A stretch of 64,000 bases of DNA, taken from contig NC_084790.1 of assembly GCF_028858725.1 (NCBI RefSeq), positions 84,214,506 through 84,278,505 on the forward strand. Reading direction: 5' to 3'. Of the stretch, positions 12,904 through 25,663 are shown in pieces. Positions within the stretch are counted from its first letter, which is position 1; each line of letters starts with the position of its first letter. Source of the stretch: Colius striatus (Eukaryota > Chordata > Aves > Coliiformes > Coliidae). The notes below the pieces were generated by a model. That model worked only from the letters and a program-made list of their open reading frames with translations. It searched no databases and was not told the origin of the DNA. The position numbers were made by a program, and so were the translations under genes.

Positions 12904-15826
12904 AAATGAAGGCCCGGGAGATGCAAAGCTCCCTTTGTAGTTCTAGACATGACTGGCAATGTACGGGAGAGCAGGATGATAGGTTTTGCTAACACTTAGG
13001 CAGTATCATGCCCTAAGAGTGCCTTAAGAAAGTTTAACAATAACCACTTCTGAAGTGCAGTAGATTCCATGCAGTCACCTCCAAGGCTAGGAAGGAAGCC
13101 CTGAGACCAAACCAACCCCAGCTCAGCATTGCTGCAGGTGCACAAAAATTGACTGAGAACCAGCACTTTCTTCCTTCAGAGCAACTACCTTCTGGAATCC
13201 CAGCATCCTAAAATCTCCATTTAGGCCACCTAAGTCCAAACCTCTTCTGCATTTTAAAGACAGTTCAGGCATTTAGGAAATTTTTCATACCTCTACTCTG
13301 TTTCTTCTGGGGTTCTCTCTGGACTGGGATTTGATGTAATAGGTAGTTTTGAAGACGGAGGAGCGCTCTCTCCCTAGGCACAAACAGAATAGTTGAATAT
13401 ATATATTAGAATAACCACTTTCCAGAGAAGACAAGAGGAGAAAAATTCACAGTCAGAGCTGGAATATTATTGCACCATATGCTTTCCAGCAGCCAAGCAC
13501 AACAGGGTCCCTCCACAACCCTTGCCTTACTGCACCCTGTTGTATTTCCACCTGGAAACACATATGGCAGTGCCTAAGAGATAAATTCTTTTTCTTTTAT
13601 TTTATTTTTTCTGATTGTAATGTCATTTGCCAGCTTTAAAGGAACATTTGATTGTGAATCACAGTCAGGCTAAGGATAAAAAAGTTCCTATCTGTTCCCA
13701 CTAATGACAAAAACAGGTCCATTGGCCTGATGGCATTATATGAGCAAATAAAAACTTGAAAGAATGGTTTGGATTCTACTTTGTCTCATGGATCACTGAC
13801 CAAATTGTTTTCTCTGCAGAAACATGATGCCCCACGGTTTTGTCAGGGACACTAAAGGGTATGAATTTTATTTTCCAGCTCTCAGGGAACACCTAGGGGG
13901 TAAGAGAGACATTACAAAAATCACTCTTCTGCTTGTAAAATGAAAAGTACTGCTTTGTAAAGAAGTGACCATGCATAAATATGCAGGACCACCACAAATG
14001 CTTTCACCCCCAATTACAGCCAGATTTGATAAAGCCATTTGTTACTGCCAACACTTTAATCATTACAGTAAGCTGCTCATGACTGCTGCTTGATCAGGGA
14101 AGAAGTTATGTTAGAAGATGGGAGTCCCTGGAAGAATGAGAGACTACAAAAATCACTTAGAACTAACCTATCATCACTCAGAAACAAGCAGAAATATTTA
14201 ACAGTAGCTTTGTTGCAGTGGTGATGCTTTTCACCTCTCCACAGCAGCTCTAAGGGAGTCAGATCTCTTCTGCTTGAAGAGGGTTATATTGGGTGAAAAT
14301 ACAAGGAGGAAGGGTTATTACAAGCCTGGCCACAGATGTGGTGTGAAAGGAAGACGGTGGAACTCTGGATTTGCCTCATCAGCCTGGATTAATGTGATCA
14401 TTGTGGAGGGCTATTCCACAGCCACTCCCTTTAGTGAGGGTGTCCTTCCTCTGGCCATGACACTGCGCCTTAGCCCTGTGACAGCCATTGCCTCAAAGGG
14501 GCACACTGGCCTTGGCAGGTAAAGTCTGAATGCCCCAGGCAGTTGATCCACCTGGGCTTTGAAGTGTCAACTCCTCCATCCCAGACCTGAAAGAGCCCAC
14601 GGTGGTTTTGCCAGTGTAGAAACCCGATTCTTGTGTCTGGCTGATATTGTGAGCTTTCAAGTCTTAATCTGTTCACTTCCTAAGGAATAAACATCCAGAG
14701 ATTCCTTAGCAACTTCAAACCCTGCACACGTGGGTTTACTGAGATGGTCATTCCTGACAGAGCTTCTTGAAGTTGTGTTTACTTCCACGTGGGCTTTCCT
14801 CAGGACAGCTTTGTTGCATTGCCACTTGGCACACACTGTTCTTTTCAATCAATAACAAAACTTCTCCACCTCCCAGCTAAAACAGATGTGACCTTTTCAT
14901 TGCAATTTAGCAGATGTTCTCAAATGTAGCAAAGTTAACAGAAAGCTGAGTGGTAGCTCTTATTTAATTCACTGTGGAAAATCTGTCTGCATTCTTCCTG
15001 GAGCAGAAAACCACTTCATTCCTTGTGCTTTCCCTTCCTTTCATTCTGTTTTACAGCCAGAATCAAATTAACGTATCAACTAAACTTTCTTGAACCTTTT
15101 ACATCTGTACCACTCTATTCAACAGCATAATCTAAAATAACCAAACTCAATTTAAAAATGTATCATAATAGTAAATTATTATAAGGGAAGTACTAATTTC
15201 ATTCTCAAGCAGGGACCTGATGGCAAAGAGACTGTAATTTTTCAGCAATGTCTTTCATTTATTTCCCAAACCAAATCAAGTGCCTTATTGAGATCAGCCC
15301 TCAACTCTAAATGAACTTGGTTCAGTTATGTTCCTGTTCAATTGGTGGATGTGGACAAGCAAGCGTGTTTCACTAGCACAAAGGATCACATGATCCATCT
15401 CAAACTTACATGTACTGCAAAATGCTCATTTTTACGGCAGCCCTTTTGTGCCAGATTATTTCAAGCCAGCGACAACAGCAGTCTCACTGATTTAAGGAGA
15501 ACAGAATAAAGGCAACACAGAGACAGTACTTTTGGAAATCATGTGTGCTGCTTTTATGGGTTAGTATCAACACTGAGTGTTCTTCCAAGCCTTCCAGTGA
15601 AGGGGGTGAAATAATACCATGTGGCATATTCTACTAGTCACTCAGTCACAACAAATCACAGGCAAACGAAAAGCTGAAATGCTTTCCTAAAGTGCCTGTC
15701 TCTCTTCATTGCTAAGGAAGGCCTCCAATGCAGAAACCTCTGCTAAATGCCTAATATTTTGTGAGATGGACCCAAGCATTTCTGAAGAGCAGGCAAAATC
15801 TGAAGAGATTGCTTGACTGTAGCCAA
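12904..15826. other. Intergenic, no gene seen
   Basis: AT-rich. The short ORFs (for example 14274-14522) lack any recognisable protein or paired splice sites. Confidence 0.55.
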
Positions 15827-16180
15827 TCACAGAATCATTCAGGTTGGAGAAAACCTTTAAGCCCGTATAGTCCAATTGTTCCCCCAGCACTGCCACAGCC
15901 ACCACTAACCCATGTCCCTCAGCCCCACAGCTACACAGCTGTGGGATCCCTGCAGGGATGGAACAGCACCACTGCCCTGGGCAGCCTGGGACAGGGCTGG
16001 GCAACTCTTTCAGGGATGAAATTGTTCCCCATCTCAAATCTAAACCTCCCCTGGAGCAGCTCTCCCTGGGAGAATGAGAAGGTCGTCTCCCCTCAGCCTC
16101 CTCTTCTCCAGGCTGAACCCCCCCAGGTCTTCAGCTGCTCCCCAGCAGACTCATGCTCCAGCCCCTTCATCAGAAAATAG
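15827..16180 (-). mobile_element. CR1 (second subfamily), reverse
   Basis: 'AATCACAGAATCATTCAGGT' tail followed by the CCCCAGCACTGCCACAGCC block. Has an internal deletion compared with the copy at 7966. Confidence 0.87.
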
Positions 16181-16837
16181 CAAAAAACCCCTAATCTGCT
16201 TCCTGTTAAAAGCTTTAAAGGAATGGAAAGGAATTGCATGTGGTTAGGAAAATGCCTACGAAAGAAACGTTGCAGCCACACCTAATATGTAACTTTATAC
16301 CCTTCATTACTTGAATTTCAAGATGAAATTGTTTAGTGGGACAGTCGAGGGTCCAAATCCACAGTCTGCTTGAGATGAGTGGTAACAAAGCTAAATAAAT
16401 GCACGGCATCAGACTAAGGAAACTCTCAGCTTTAAAGGCAGTGCTACCCTGGAAAGTCCCAAAAGCTGTTGATGAAACTATCATCTGCCTTGCAGAGACT
16501 ATTATACCATAGGATTTTCTGTTCACAGTCTTAAAAAACAAAAGTTAGAGGGTTTTGGCTGTTTACCGGGTTTACTGGCATCAGTTTCACAGATTTTCAA
16601 GTAAAATATTGCTCAGGTGCCTTTTTGCTGCCGTACACACCCCCATCTCATGCTCATATAGTACAGAAATACCGTGAAGCTGAAAACTCATAGTGGTATT
16701 TTGAGGTCAATAGTCCACTGCTTCCTTAATGAAAAAACTTCAGGGCTGGTCTCTTTTATTTGTCCGAAGACTACGTGAATCATCAGTTGCAAAGAAGCAG
16801 TTGCTCCGTAAGGTACCTTTGTTGTAGGGTAGTAAAA

Positions 16838-17527
16838 GGTTGACCTACTGGAGAGCAGCTCCCAGAGAGGGACCTGGGAGTTCTGGTGTGCAGCAAACTA
16901 AACAGGAGCAGCAATGTGTCCTTGTGGGCAAGAAGGCCAATGGCTTACTGCAGGGTATGAAGAAGAGTGTGGGCAGCAGGTCAAGGGAGGTTCTGCTCAC
17001 CCTCTACTTTGCCCTGGTGAGGCCTCATCTGGAGTCCTGTGTCCAGTTCTGGACTGCTCTGGTCAAGAGAGACAGGGAACTGCTGGAGAGAGGCCAGCAC
17101 AGGGCCACCAAGATGATCAGGGGACTGGAACAGCTCTGTGATGAGGAAAGGCTGCTGGAGCTGGGGCTGTTCAGCCTGGAGAAGGCTGAGGCCATATCTT
17201 ATCAATGCTGATAAATCCCTAAAGGGCCAGGGAGGACGGGGCCAGTCTTTGTTCTGTGGTGGCCAGGGACAGGACAAGGAGTAACAGGCACAAGCTGGAA
17301 CACAGGCAGTGCCACTGGCACAGGAGGAGAAACTCCTTTGGTGCTGAGGTGAGGGAGCCCTGGCCCAAGCTGCCCAGGGAGGGTGTGGAGGCTCCTTCTC
17401 GGGAGGTTTCCAACCCCACCTGGACACGTTCCTGTGCCCCCTGATCGAGGGGAACCTTCTTGAGCAGGGAGTTGTGCTGGATGAGCTCTGCAGGGCCCTT
17501 CCAACCCCCACCATTCTGAGATTCTGT
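16838..17527 (+). mobile_element. CR1 LINE 3' end, forward
   Basis: Carries [14 protein letters not shown]-type RT C-terminal remnants and ends CACCATTCTGAGATTCTGTG. Confidence 0.9.
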
Positions 17528-18599
17528 GCATTAGTAATAAAGTTGGATGTTTTTACTTCTCATGTATCGTTACTAGACATGGGATCCAAATAGATTATCT
17601 GCTGAAACACAGATAAACCTGTTGTCTTCAGAGGATCCCCTCAGAGGTACTAATCGTAGGTTTAGCTAAGTGCAATCAGAAAGAAAAGCAAATAGGCTAC
17701 AGATAGATCTGTGTTAACTGCAGTGTCCCAACATGACTAATACTGCAAATGAGAAAACATTCTAGTTAATACATTTGAACAACACACAAAGAAGACCCCA
17801 GATTTACAGAACAAGCAAGGTTGTTGGCTAAGGGGGTGACATTCTTACCCAAGCAGGGTTCAAAATTGAACTGTCCTTGGGAAAATCCTATATAGAAGCA
17901 GGTGAGCTCTTCAGATGCCCTCAAAACTCTCGAGATCTGAGGCAACACTGGTGTGGAAGCTGTACAGTAATTAGAGTGCCACCACTGAATTAACACATTC
18001 CTTGAGAAAAGAGAGTATAATAGACACAAAATGCAGTTAGGATTTCCTAATCACACTCCTGCTTTCTGCATCCTCCTGGGTGCTTGTTCTTGCTATTTTA
18101 GCATCTTACATTTACACTATTGTATTAAACTCTGATCAAGTAAACTTTCAAGTTCTCCTTTGTGTAGATGCTCTGTTGACCAGGACAGGACTATTTTTCA
18201 TGTCTAGGGCTGGAAGCAGTTTCTGGTAAGAAACACTCAGTCTGGGTGGCTGATACGGCCATTTATTCCATTCACAGTGCTTTACGTACATGAACACGCT
18301 GTATAAGTTTGATTTCATATCCTTCTTTTCTGATCTTGGGTTCCTTGGCAGTATTACTGTACAAATTCCCCCCGTTGGTTGACCTCAGAAGTTGATGCTC
18401 TCAGCGAAGACGTTCACCCGCTCACTCTGTGCTCGGCTATTTAATTACCTAACGTTCCTAAAAGACATTTTCGGATGAAAATCTGTATTAAGAACGCGTC
18501 TTAAGTGACAGCAGATTGTATTTAAAAAGAGGCGATGTCGCCTTCACGTTTCGACACGGAAACGATCAGCCATTTAATCTTTTTCTTTAAAAAAAAAAG
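17528..18599. other. Intergenic flank of the CpG island, nothing identified
   Basis: Rises in CpG content toward 18.4 kb. No coding segment or repeat identified. Confidence 0.5.
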
Positions 18600-19560
18600 G
18601 GAATGAATAAGGGGTTACGGCACCGAGCCTGACCACCCGTTCAAAGCAAGACAAAACCTGCTGCTCTGCCACCAAACATCCCAAGAGGGAAAAACCTACC
18701 CGGTCCGGCGTGGCGGAGCGCGGCCGCCTCCGTCCTCGCTGAGGGGAAGGGACGGGGCTCCACCTAACGGCCGTTTCCCTGAGCGCCGGCGGAGCCTGAG
18801 CGACGGAGGGGAAGGAGCCGGGATTCTCTTCCACCTCCACGCCAGCCACCTGGCGTTCACAGCCACGGCGCTGGCACGGGAGGATCACCAGGGCGAGAGA
18901 AAGCCGCCGCGCCCTGCCTGCCGCCGCCGCCCGCACCGCGGGAGCCGCCGCCCCTCTGAGGGACGCGGGAGGCGATGGCCGGGGGCCGCGGCGGCCTTGG
19001 GGGACCCCTGGGAAGGAGCTCCGGCAAGCAGCGGCCAGGAGACCACAGCAGCGGGAACGGGCGCCTCACCTGCGGAGATGGGTCGCAGTGGGAGCAGGCG
19101 GCCGAGCGGGGCAGGGACTTTCCCCCCACGCCCTCCCGCCCCGCCGCCGTGAGGGGACGCCGGCCGCCCCTCAGCACACGGCGGGCGGCCCGGGCAGCGC
19201 TCGGCACAGGGGGAGGGGGTGTCTAAGCCGGGCAACAGCTGATCGCGGCTGTTCCCGCCTCCCGCGGCTCGGCCGAGGCGGCGGCAGGTGCGGCCCGGGG
19301 CCGTCCGCCGCGACGGTGAGTGCTCCCGCGGGCAGGACGCGGCGGAGGGAGCGCGCCGCCATCACCCCGGCCGTGCGTGGCACAGCCCTGCCCTGGCCTC
19401 GGCGCCGGCCGGAGCAGCCCCGCCGGGGCAGCGGCGTCGCGGGAGTCTCTCCTCATTCCACCCTCTCAGCCCTGGGGCTGTCCGAGGATGGGGAGGCGGC
19501 TCCCGCGCTCTCGGGATGTGGGACTCGGGCTCTCTGCTGAGCTGATTTAGTTGGTTTCAT
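18600..19560. promoter_or_regulatory. CpG island, possibly bidirectional
   Basis: Dense CpG and G+C against AT-rich flanks. Plus strand: a GTGAGT donor at 19316. Minus strand: a GTGAGG donor just below 19077 (CTCCGCAG|GTGAGG). Several long frames cross it, but all are the G+C-rich open frames expected by chance in such DNA and none looks like a protein I know. Most likely first exon(s) and promoter of the plus-strand gene at 19.6-26 kb. Confidence 0.6.
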
Positions 19561-19643
19561 TCGCTCCACATGCTGTTTGGTCAGAAGGGCGCTAGGTGTA
19601 GGGGTGGGGAGGGTGCCGCTGCTTCTTTCTGCCCCTTTTGCAG

Positions 19644-22600
19644 GTGCAGGGAGTTCATCCTATCACTCCAGGTCAAGAATCCGAACGTTTTCGGTACGTT
19701 CTGCTCACCAAAATCACTTACAAGCTTTGGGGTTAGATCCTGATCATCAGTGTCTGTCAGGAGATAACAGCATTGATTGCAGTGAGACTGGGAGTGGGCT
19801 GTGCCTACGTGTGAAATACATGCCCTATAAAGTGCTGCACTGCACTAAAGCTTCAGGAGGAATTGGTCTGACCTGAATCAAATCAGCAGCGTTTCCTCGG
19901 GGAAATCAAATCTATTAGAAACACCACAGGGTGGGTTGCACGGTTTTGTTTCATTTTCAGTTTGTTACAGTAGGAATTTGAACATCTTTAAGAGAAAGAC
20001 ATGCCCTGCAGAAGAGGAAGGCATTGCTGACAGCCAGGGATAAGCAAAGCTGCAGTACAGGCTACCCACACGATGTAATGCAGTGGTTAAAGGACCAAGG
20101 TCATTGTTTGGCTGCGGTGGTTATGAAACCTGAGGGGTTTGGCTGAAGTTTGTATAAAGCAATGATGCTTGTCCTACAAATAACTGCTTTCATCTCCTTA
20201 GGTTTTTGCTTGCTGTTGTACTTGGAAGAACTGAATGCCTGTGCAGCAAGCATTTCACAGCAAGATAACTTTGAGCTGGTTTCTGCCTCATAGAGACCTA
20301 TCTAACAGGTCTTTAATTAAGAAAGAATGTCTTAATTAAGATGACTGTTAGTTTTTAATTGGCCTTTGTGGGTTTAGTTGCGTTTATGACCAAGAGAAAG
20401 TGATGTCAATGCTTTTCCCTGTCATGGAACACTGGTAGCTCCATTTTGGCATTTGTGTAATGAAGTGGTAAGTAAGATGTTTGGAAGTGGGTAGCATTTA
20501 TTAATACATAACCCTGGACCTCTTGCCAGAAGGCCTAGTACGACATTACTATGGATGTTGGACTGAGCTCTTTTCTAATAAACCAGATTTTATTAACAAG
20601 CTAATTAGCAGAAACTTCAGAATGGTTTACCCAGATTTATTAACAAAAACGGCTGCTACGATATAACAAAGTGAATTAAAAGTGAACCAGCAACGTTAAG
20701 CTCTTAAAAATACACATTCAGGCCAAGGGATGAACCAAAGAATAACAAAGGAGTGCTGCTAAACCTAAACTTGTCTCTCAGTATTAGCTTCCAGCAGGCT
20801 GAAAGCTTCATGCCCATGCTTTGCCATAGGCAAAAAGTACTAGTGCAGTAATGTTGAAGACACCAGACCTTCAGTTTTTGGGAAGGGAAACAGTCTTGCA
20901 GCTGAGCAAGGGGCACAAAGTTGGAAATAAAGATTTGTTGGCGCTGTTGGCATTGGGCTGTCATGAGACTTGTCAACAGAAGCTTTGAGGTCGCTTAAAG
21001 AGGCACCGTGGGCTTAAAATACCAGAAAGAAATGAACTCTTATGGATATCTCTGTAAATAAATACAATCTAGTTTCCAATAAATGTATTGGAAACTTGAA
21101 GACAAGGGGAAAATGCAGGTTTCTGTGAAAGGTGGGATCTGTGCTAGTTAAATATTTACCCAAAGTAAATGCCACTTGTTCCATTTATGTAGTGATTTTG
21201 CCTGGGCCAGGGTGGGCCAGGGTTTGGAAGCTGGGGGAGCTACAGGGCTGGCTTCTTTAAACTAAGAGCTGCCAGAAGCTTCCCCTGTAGCTCACAGGGC
21301 TCATGCCAGGCAAGTCTAAGCTGGACCCAAAGCTGACCCAGGCCTGGCCAGTTAGTGACTGAGGTAACCCCTCTGGGAACAACGTCTTGGAGAAGGGGGA
21401 GAAGTTGCTGAACTGCAGCAGCAACAGGGACTGAGACTGTGAAAACATCTCCACACACACCAAGGTCAGGGGAGAAGGAGGGGAGGAGGGTGCTCAGGCC
21501 CTGGCAGAGAGATTCCCCTGTGCCCTGTGCTGCAGCCCATGGTGAGGCAGCTGTGCCCCTGCAGCCCATGGAGGCCATGAGGAGCAGAGACCCACGGGCA
21601 GCCCGTGGAGGAGCCCACGCCGCAGCGGGTGGGTGCCTGAAGGAGGCTGTGACTGCGTGGGAAGCTCACCCTGGAGCGAGCTCCTGGCAGGGCCTGGGAG
21701 CCCGTGGGGAGAGAGGAGCCCAGGCCAGAGCAGGGTTGCTGTCAGGGCTCGTGACGCCGTGAGGGCCCCGGGCTGGAGCAGCCTGTCCCTGAAGGACTGT
21801 TCTCCTGTGGGTGACCCACGCTGGGGCAGGCTGTGAGGAGCTGCCCCGTGACAGGCCCCGTGCTGGGGCAGGGTGTGAGGAGCTGCAGCCCGTGGGAAGG
21901 AGCCACGCTGGAGCAGTTGGTGAGGGACTGTGTCCCGTGGGAGGGACCCACAGTGCAGCAGTGGGAAGTGTGAGGAGGCCTCTCCCTGAGCAGCAGCAGC
22001 GGCAAAGCCCATCTGTGATGAACTGACCGTAACCCCCGTCCCCCATCCCCTGCGCTGCTGGGGGGAAGGAAGGACAGTCCTGGGCAGAGGGAGGGGTGGG
22101 GGGAGGTGTTGTATGATTCAGTTTTATTGCCCATCTCCCTGCTCTGATTGTTCATGAATGAATCAAACCTTTTTCTCTCCAAGTTGAGTCCGTTTTGCCC
22201 CTGACACTAATTGCTGAGTGATCTCTCTGCCCTTATCTCAATTCACAAACCTCTCACTATATTTCTCTCTGCCCTGTCCAGTTTAGGGGGGGGAGTGATA
22301 TTACAACTTGGTGAGCACCTGGCACCCAGCCAGGGCTGAACCACCACGATTATGAAAGCATATAATTAGGAAACGTAAAGAGTATGTATGCACACTTCTG
22401 AACAGTAAAGTATTTATGTTATAAGTGCATATGCCATGGCTCTAGCACTCAACTCTTGCTCAGAGTACTGATTTTAATTTTCTTTTTACCACAGAACAAT
22501 TTAAAAATGGAGAAATCATAAAAGTAGAAAAGGAAAACGCTGGTGCTGTTCTCTCCAAAGGGAAAAGTGAAGAAAGAAATAGTCCAAGGTCTCAGAAGAA

Positions 22601-25600
22601 GCATGTAAGTTTTGCTCAAAGGAGACTTTGTGTGCCAAGACACCCTAAAATGCTCTACAAAAGAAATATAGTTGGTTATTAGGGAACTGAAGAATAAATC
22701 TGCAGAACAAATTCAGAAATAAAGTGCCTTGGTTTAAGGTGGGTCACAGATGAAACCATGAGTGCACTCAGAAAGGTTTCTTGGTTGTACTACATTTTCT
22801 TTCACAGAAAAATAGGGGTAGGTCAGTGGTTGTGTCTGTTGCAGACTTTGGGGTAGGAGTGAAAGTTCAACTATAGGGGAGGATGGGGAAATGGTACGTG
22901 GCTGGGGTGGGGAGAGAACAGGCTGCTGCCTAGGTTGGATTTTTCTCATCTTGGAAGAAAGAATTGGTTACTTTCAGTAGAAGTTTGGGCTTTGTTTGTT
23001 GTTTTTTTCCTTAGTAAGAACTATTTTCTTGAGAAATGTAATGAAAAAGTTGAATAACAGAATGTTGAGGGCTGGAAGGGACCTGGAAAGCTCATCCAGT
23101 GCAACCCCCCTGCCAGAGCAGGACCACCTAGAGCAGGGCACACAGGAACTCATCCAGCTGGGTTGGAATGTCTCCAGAGAAGGAGACTCCACAGCCCATC
23201 TGGGCAGCCCCTTCCAGTGCTCCCTCACCTCAACAGAAAAGAAGCTTTTCCTTGTCTTACTTTGGAACCTCTTCTGTTCCAGCTTGTCCTCATTGCCCCT
23301 TGTCCTATCATTGGCCATCACTGAGCACAGCCTGGCTCCATCCTCCTCACACCCACCCTTGATGCATTTGTAAACATGAATGAGGTCACCCCTGAGTCTC
23401 CTCCTTTTCATAGAACCACAGAATGGTAGAGGTTGGAAGGGACCTTTAGAGATCATCCAGTCCAACCCCCCTGCAGAAGCAGGTCCCACCTAGATCAGGT
23501 CACACAGGAACGTGTCCAGACGAGTCTTTTTCAAGATCCAAAGTTAGCATGAGAATATGCAGTAATAAGAGTTATACCAAAAGTGTATCTCTTCACGTAA
23601 AAATCCCTCTTCTGTCTCCTACCTACCACTCTGCTTTAAGCTGAGCTCTTTTGGTGTTTGTTTCTTTTACTTACTGTCCTTGCAGGGGGGCAGGTTCCCT
23701 GTGTTCAGATGCACTTGTGGAGACTGTTACAAACCTTTGTCGCTGTAGCAACAGAAATGCGGATTCCCTTATTTCCGTGCCATGTGCAAGCTGAGGAGTC
23801 CATTTAAGCGTCTTTACAGGAAAATATTATTACAGTCTATTTAATATATAAGCTGCAGATGTGGGATGTGAGTTTTGTGTTTGTTTGATAATTCCCATCA
23901 TGTTTTTCCTCCCAATTCTGGCACTTTTTTTTCCCATGTCCTTATGAAGCACCTCAGGCGTTAAAGGGATTTGCAAGAATAACCACTTTAACTGCACTCC
24001 TGTGACCCACAGGTGATTGTCATCACAGAACGAGACAGGCCAAGATTAGTGAAATCTCATCTCCCTCGGCCAAGTTGTCACGTGTTGAACAGCTTGTTTA
24101 ACAGAGAATTACCAGGGCTTCTGAGGGTCAAGAGGGTGTGGGGTATTTTTGTCCCTGCACATTGAAGGGGGGGAACTGTTCTTAGCAAATGGTAGAATTA
24201 TGGAAATAAGAAAAAATTCTTTCTCGGATACCACTTATGAGAGGGGCTAATTAAAATCTCTGAAGAGGTTTTTGGCTGAGTATATTGGCTACAAAAGGAG
24301 AAGACTTTGCTCTTCCTGAAACCAGAAGAGTGGCTCATCTGAAAAGCCCCAGAGATGGAGATTAGGTGTGGGAGCAAGCCTTGGCAAAGTGAGGGGCAGC
24401 AGTGGGAGGAGAAGAGAAGGATGTGTGTGGCAGCTCTGACGAGAGCTGCAGTTTGCAGTTGTGTTGCTCAGACTCTCCTGTAATGTTTACCAGGGATGAG
24501 CTGTTCGGTCTCTGTGAAAAAAAACCTTCATTTTTGTGGCAGCTGACATTTTGTGGTATGAAATCTGAGCTCTGTTTTAAAGTAAAGCATGCCAAAAATG
24601 TGAACCATTGTTTGTAACACCGAGCTTTAACAGCATGAGCAACTTTATTTCTTCTTCAGATTGTGGCTTTAATAACAAATGGTAAACGCTTACAGCTCCA
24701 CAGATACATCCGTGTACTTTAAAAGGAAGCAATAGCTGATGCTCTTTTTTTTCCTCCCCTATCCAGGTGAATTTCAGAGCAGATCTGAGTTATCATGAGC
24801 AATACTAAGAATGTGTCAGCAGTTGCTCATGTTGATCATGACACATCAACAAGAGTCCTTGGTATTTAACATGGGTGTCTTTGCTTCAGCCAGAGCAACT
24901 CGATTCACAGACACATGAAAAGATGAACAAGGAAGATGTACCACAACCAAGTCTTGTAAGGATTTGTTTGGCTCTGTGTTCTTCCACTCCCCTTTCCTTT
25001 TTAATCTAAAGACAGGGAAATGGTTTGCTCAGAGCCTTGTCAGTCTTGTGGGATCTTTGTTACATGATGTGAATCAAGCTGTGTGTTACAGAAGCTCAGT
25101 CCTCAGCATGCAGGCTGGGCAATGTTGGAGTAGAGCTTTAAAGGGAGACCCTGTGACCATCCTTACCTGCTTCTCCCTGTGGAGAAAGACACTTTCAAAA
25201 AAAGGTTCTCAGTAGGAACCTTAGTTTGATTTCTAGACTAACACCTTGTTTCTCCAAGCTGCTGTGAGGGGCTGTCTCTTGTTATTTCCCCTGTCTTTGA
25301 TGTCTATGGAGTTAACAAGTTGTGAAGTGATTTGGAGCATGACTGCAGGATTCCTGCCGTGTTATTTTGCTGTGGCTGCTACCCTGAGCTGGTGATTCTG
25401 AATACAAATAAAAAAAATAATGACACCCAAAACAGATTTTAAGATCCTAGGAACTTCAGAAACTGAAAGAGATCCCTCAGAAGAAGAAGAAACTGCTGGA
25501 GAGGCCAGCACAGGGCAACCAAGATGATCAGGGGAATGGAACACGGAGGGGTGTCCTGCAGTGACAGAAACCAGGAGGAGCCAGAGATCCTAGAAAATAA

Positions 25601-25663
25601 TCCCACAAGTCAGACATTCCTTCTGATTTACAGCTGCCAAGGAAAGCACACGCTTCAACTTGA
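19644..25663 (+). CDS. Unrecognised spliced gene, 3-4 exons (5' end unresolved)
   Basis: Candidate join 19644-19693, 22495-22604, 24890-24955, 25634-25663 (TGA). Each internal edge has AG and GT, and the phases fit: exon 1 ends on one base (G), exon 2 starts with AA and exits at phase 0, exon 3 is 66 nt at phase 0 on both sides. The joined frame is 84 residues with no start: CREFILSLQVKNPNVFEQFK, then a Lys/Glu/Ser-rich hydrophilic stretch (NGEIIKVEKENAG, SEERNSPRSQKKH, DSQTHEKMNKED). The upstream CpG island has a GTGAGT donor at 19316 in the right phase but no in-frame ATG, only a CTG at 19239 after a TAA. I do not recognise the protein. It would end tail-to-tail with PIAS2. A competing terminal exon at 24767 is possible. 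Confidence 0.45.
21188..22347 (+). mobile_element. Avian LTR-type element, about 1.16 kb
   Basis: Starts about TGTAGTGATTTTGCCTGGGC and ends about GGCACCCAGCCAGGGCTGAA then CCACCACG. It resembles an avian LTR I recall. Inside is a degenerate array (about 21450-22000) of roughly 40-bp units around 'CCCGTGGGA...CCCACGCTGGAGCAG', then a T-rich stretch and 'GTCCGTTTTGCCCCTGACAC'. The ends and target duplication are not cleanly resolved. The long frames across it are by-products of the repeat. Confidence 0.65.
22495..22604 (+). CDS. Unrecognised gene, best-supported exon
   Basis: Strong acceptor (TTTTCTTTTTACCACAG) and perfect GTAAGT donor around a 110-nt open frame: EQFKNGEIIKVEKENAGAVL, then SKGKSEERNSPRSQKKH. 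The frame is highly charged, like a disordered region. The minus-strand ORF here is its shadow. Confidence 0.5.
23052..23405 (-). mobile_element. CR1, reverse
   Basis: 'GAATAACAGAATGTTGAGGG' tail through the RT C-terminal remnants. Interrupted at about 23406 by another CR1 tail. Confidence 0.88.
23406..23525 (-). mobile_element. Short CR1 3' end, reverse, abutting another CR1
   Basis: Only about 120 bp of the first CR1 subfamily ('CACAGAATGGTAGAGGTTGG' and on), placed directly after the copy at 23052-23405. Confidence 0.85.
24890..24955 (+). CDS. Unrecognised gene, next exon
   Basis: 66 nt between TGTCTTTGCTTCAG and GTAAGG, open at phase 0 on both sides: PEQLDSQTHEKMNKEDVPQP then SL. Same charged composition as the exon at 22495. 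A longer pyrimidine tract ends at 24766 (TCCTCCCCTATCCAG); used instead, it would add 13 codons and stop at 24806-24808. Confidence 0.45.
25486..25548 (+). mobile_element. CR1 internal fragment
   Basis: About 60 bp matching 'CTGGAGAGGCCAGCACAGGG' through 'GATGATCAGGGGAATGGA', without a tail. Confidence 0.7.

Noticed and set aside
18574-19550. Many long overlapping ORFs on both strands of the CpG island
   Set aside because: High G+C lowers stop-codon frequency. All are Arg/Gly/Ala/Pro-rich, none matches a family, and only the splice-donor evidence is useful.
19577-19876. 99-codon ORF over 19.6-19.9 kb
   Set aside because: Different frame from the exon that splices in phase to 22495, with no protein match.
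21439-22182. Long ORFs over 21.4-22.2 kb (up to 172 codons)
   Set aside because: They follow the GC-rich degenerate repeats of an LTR-type element and occur in several frames at once.
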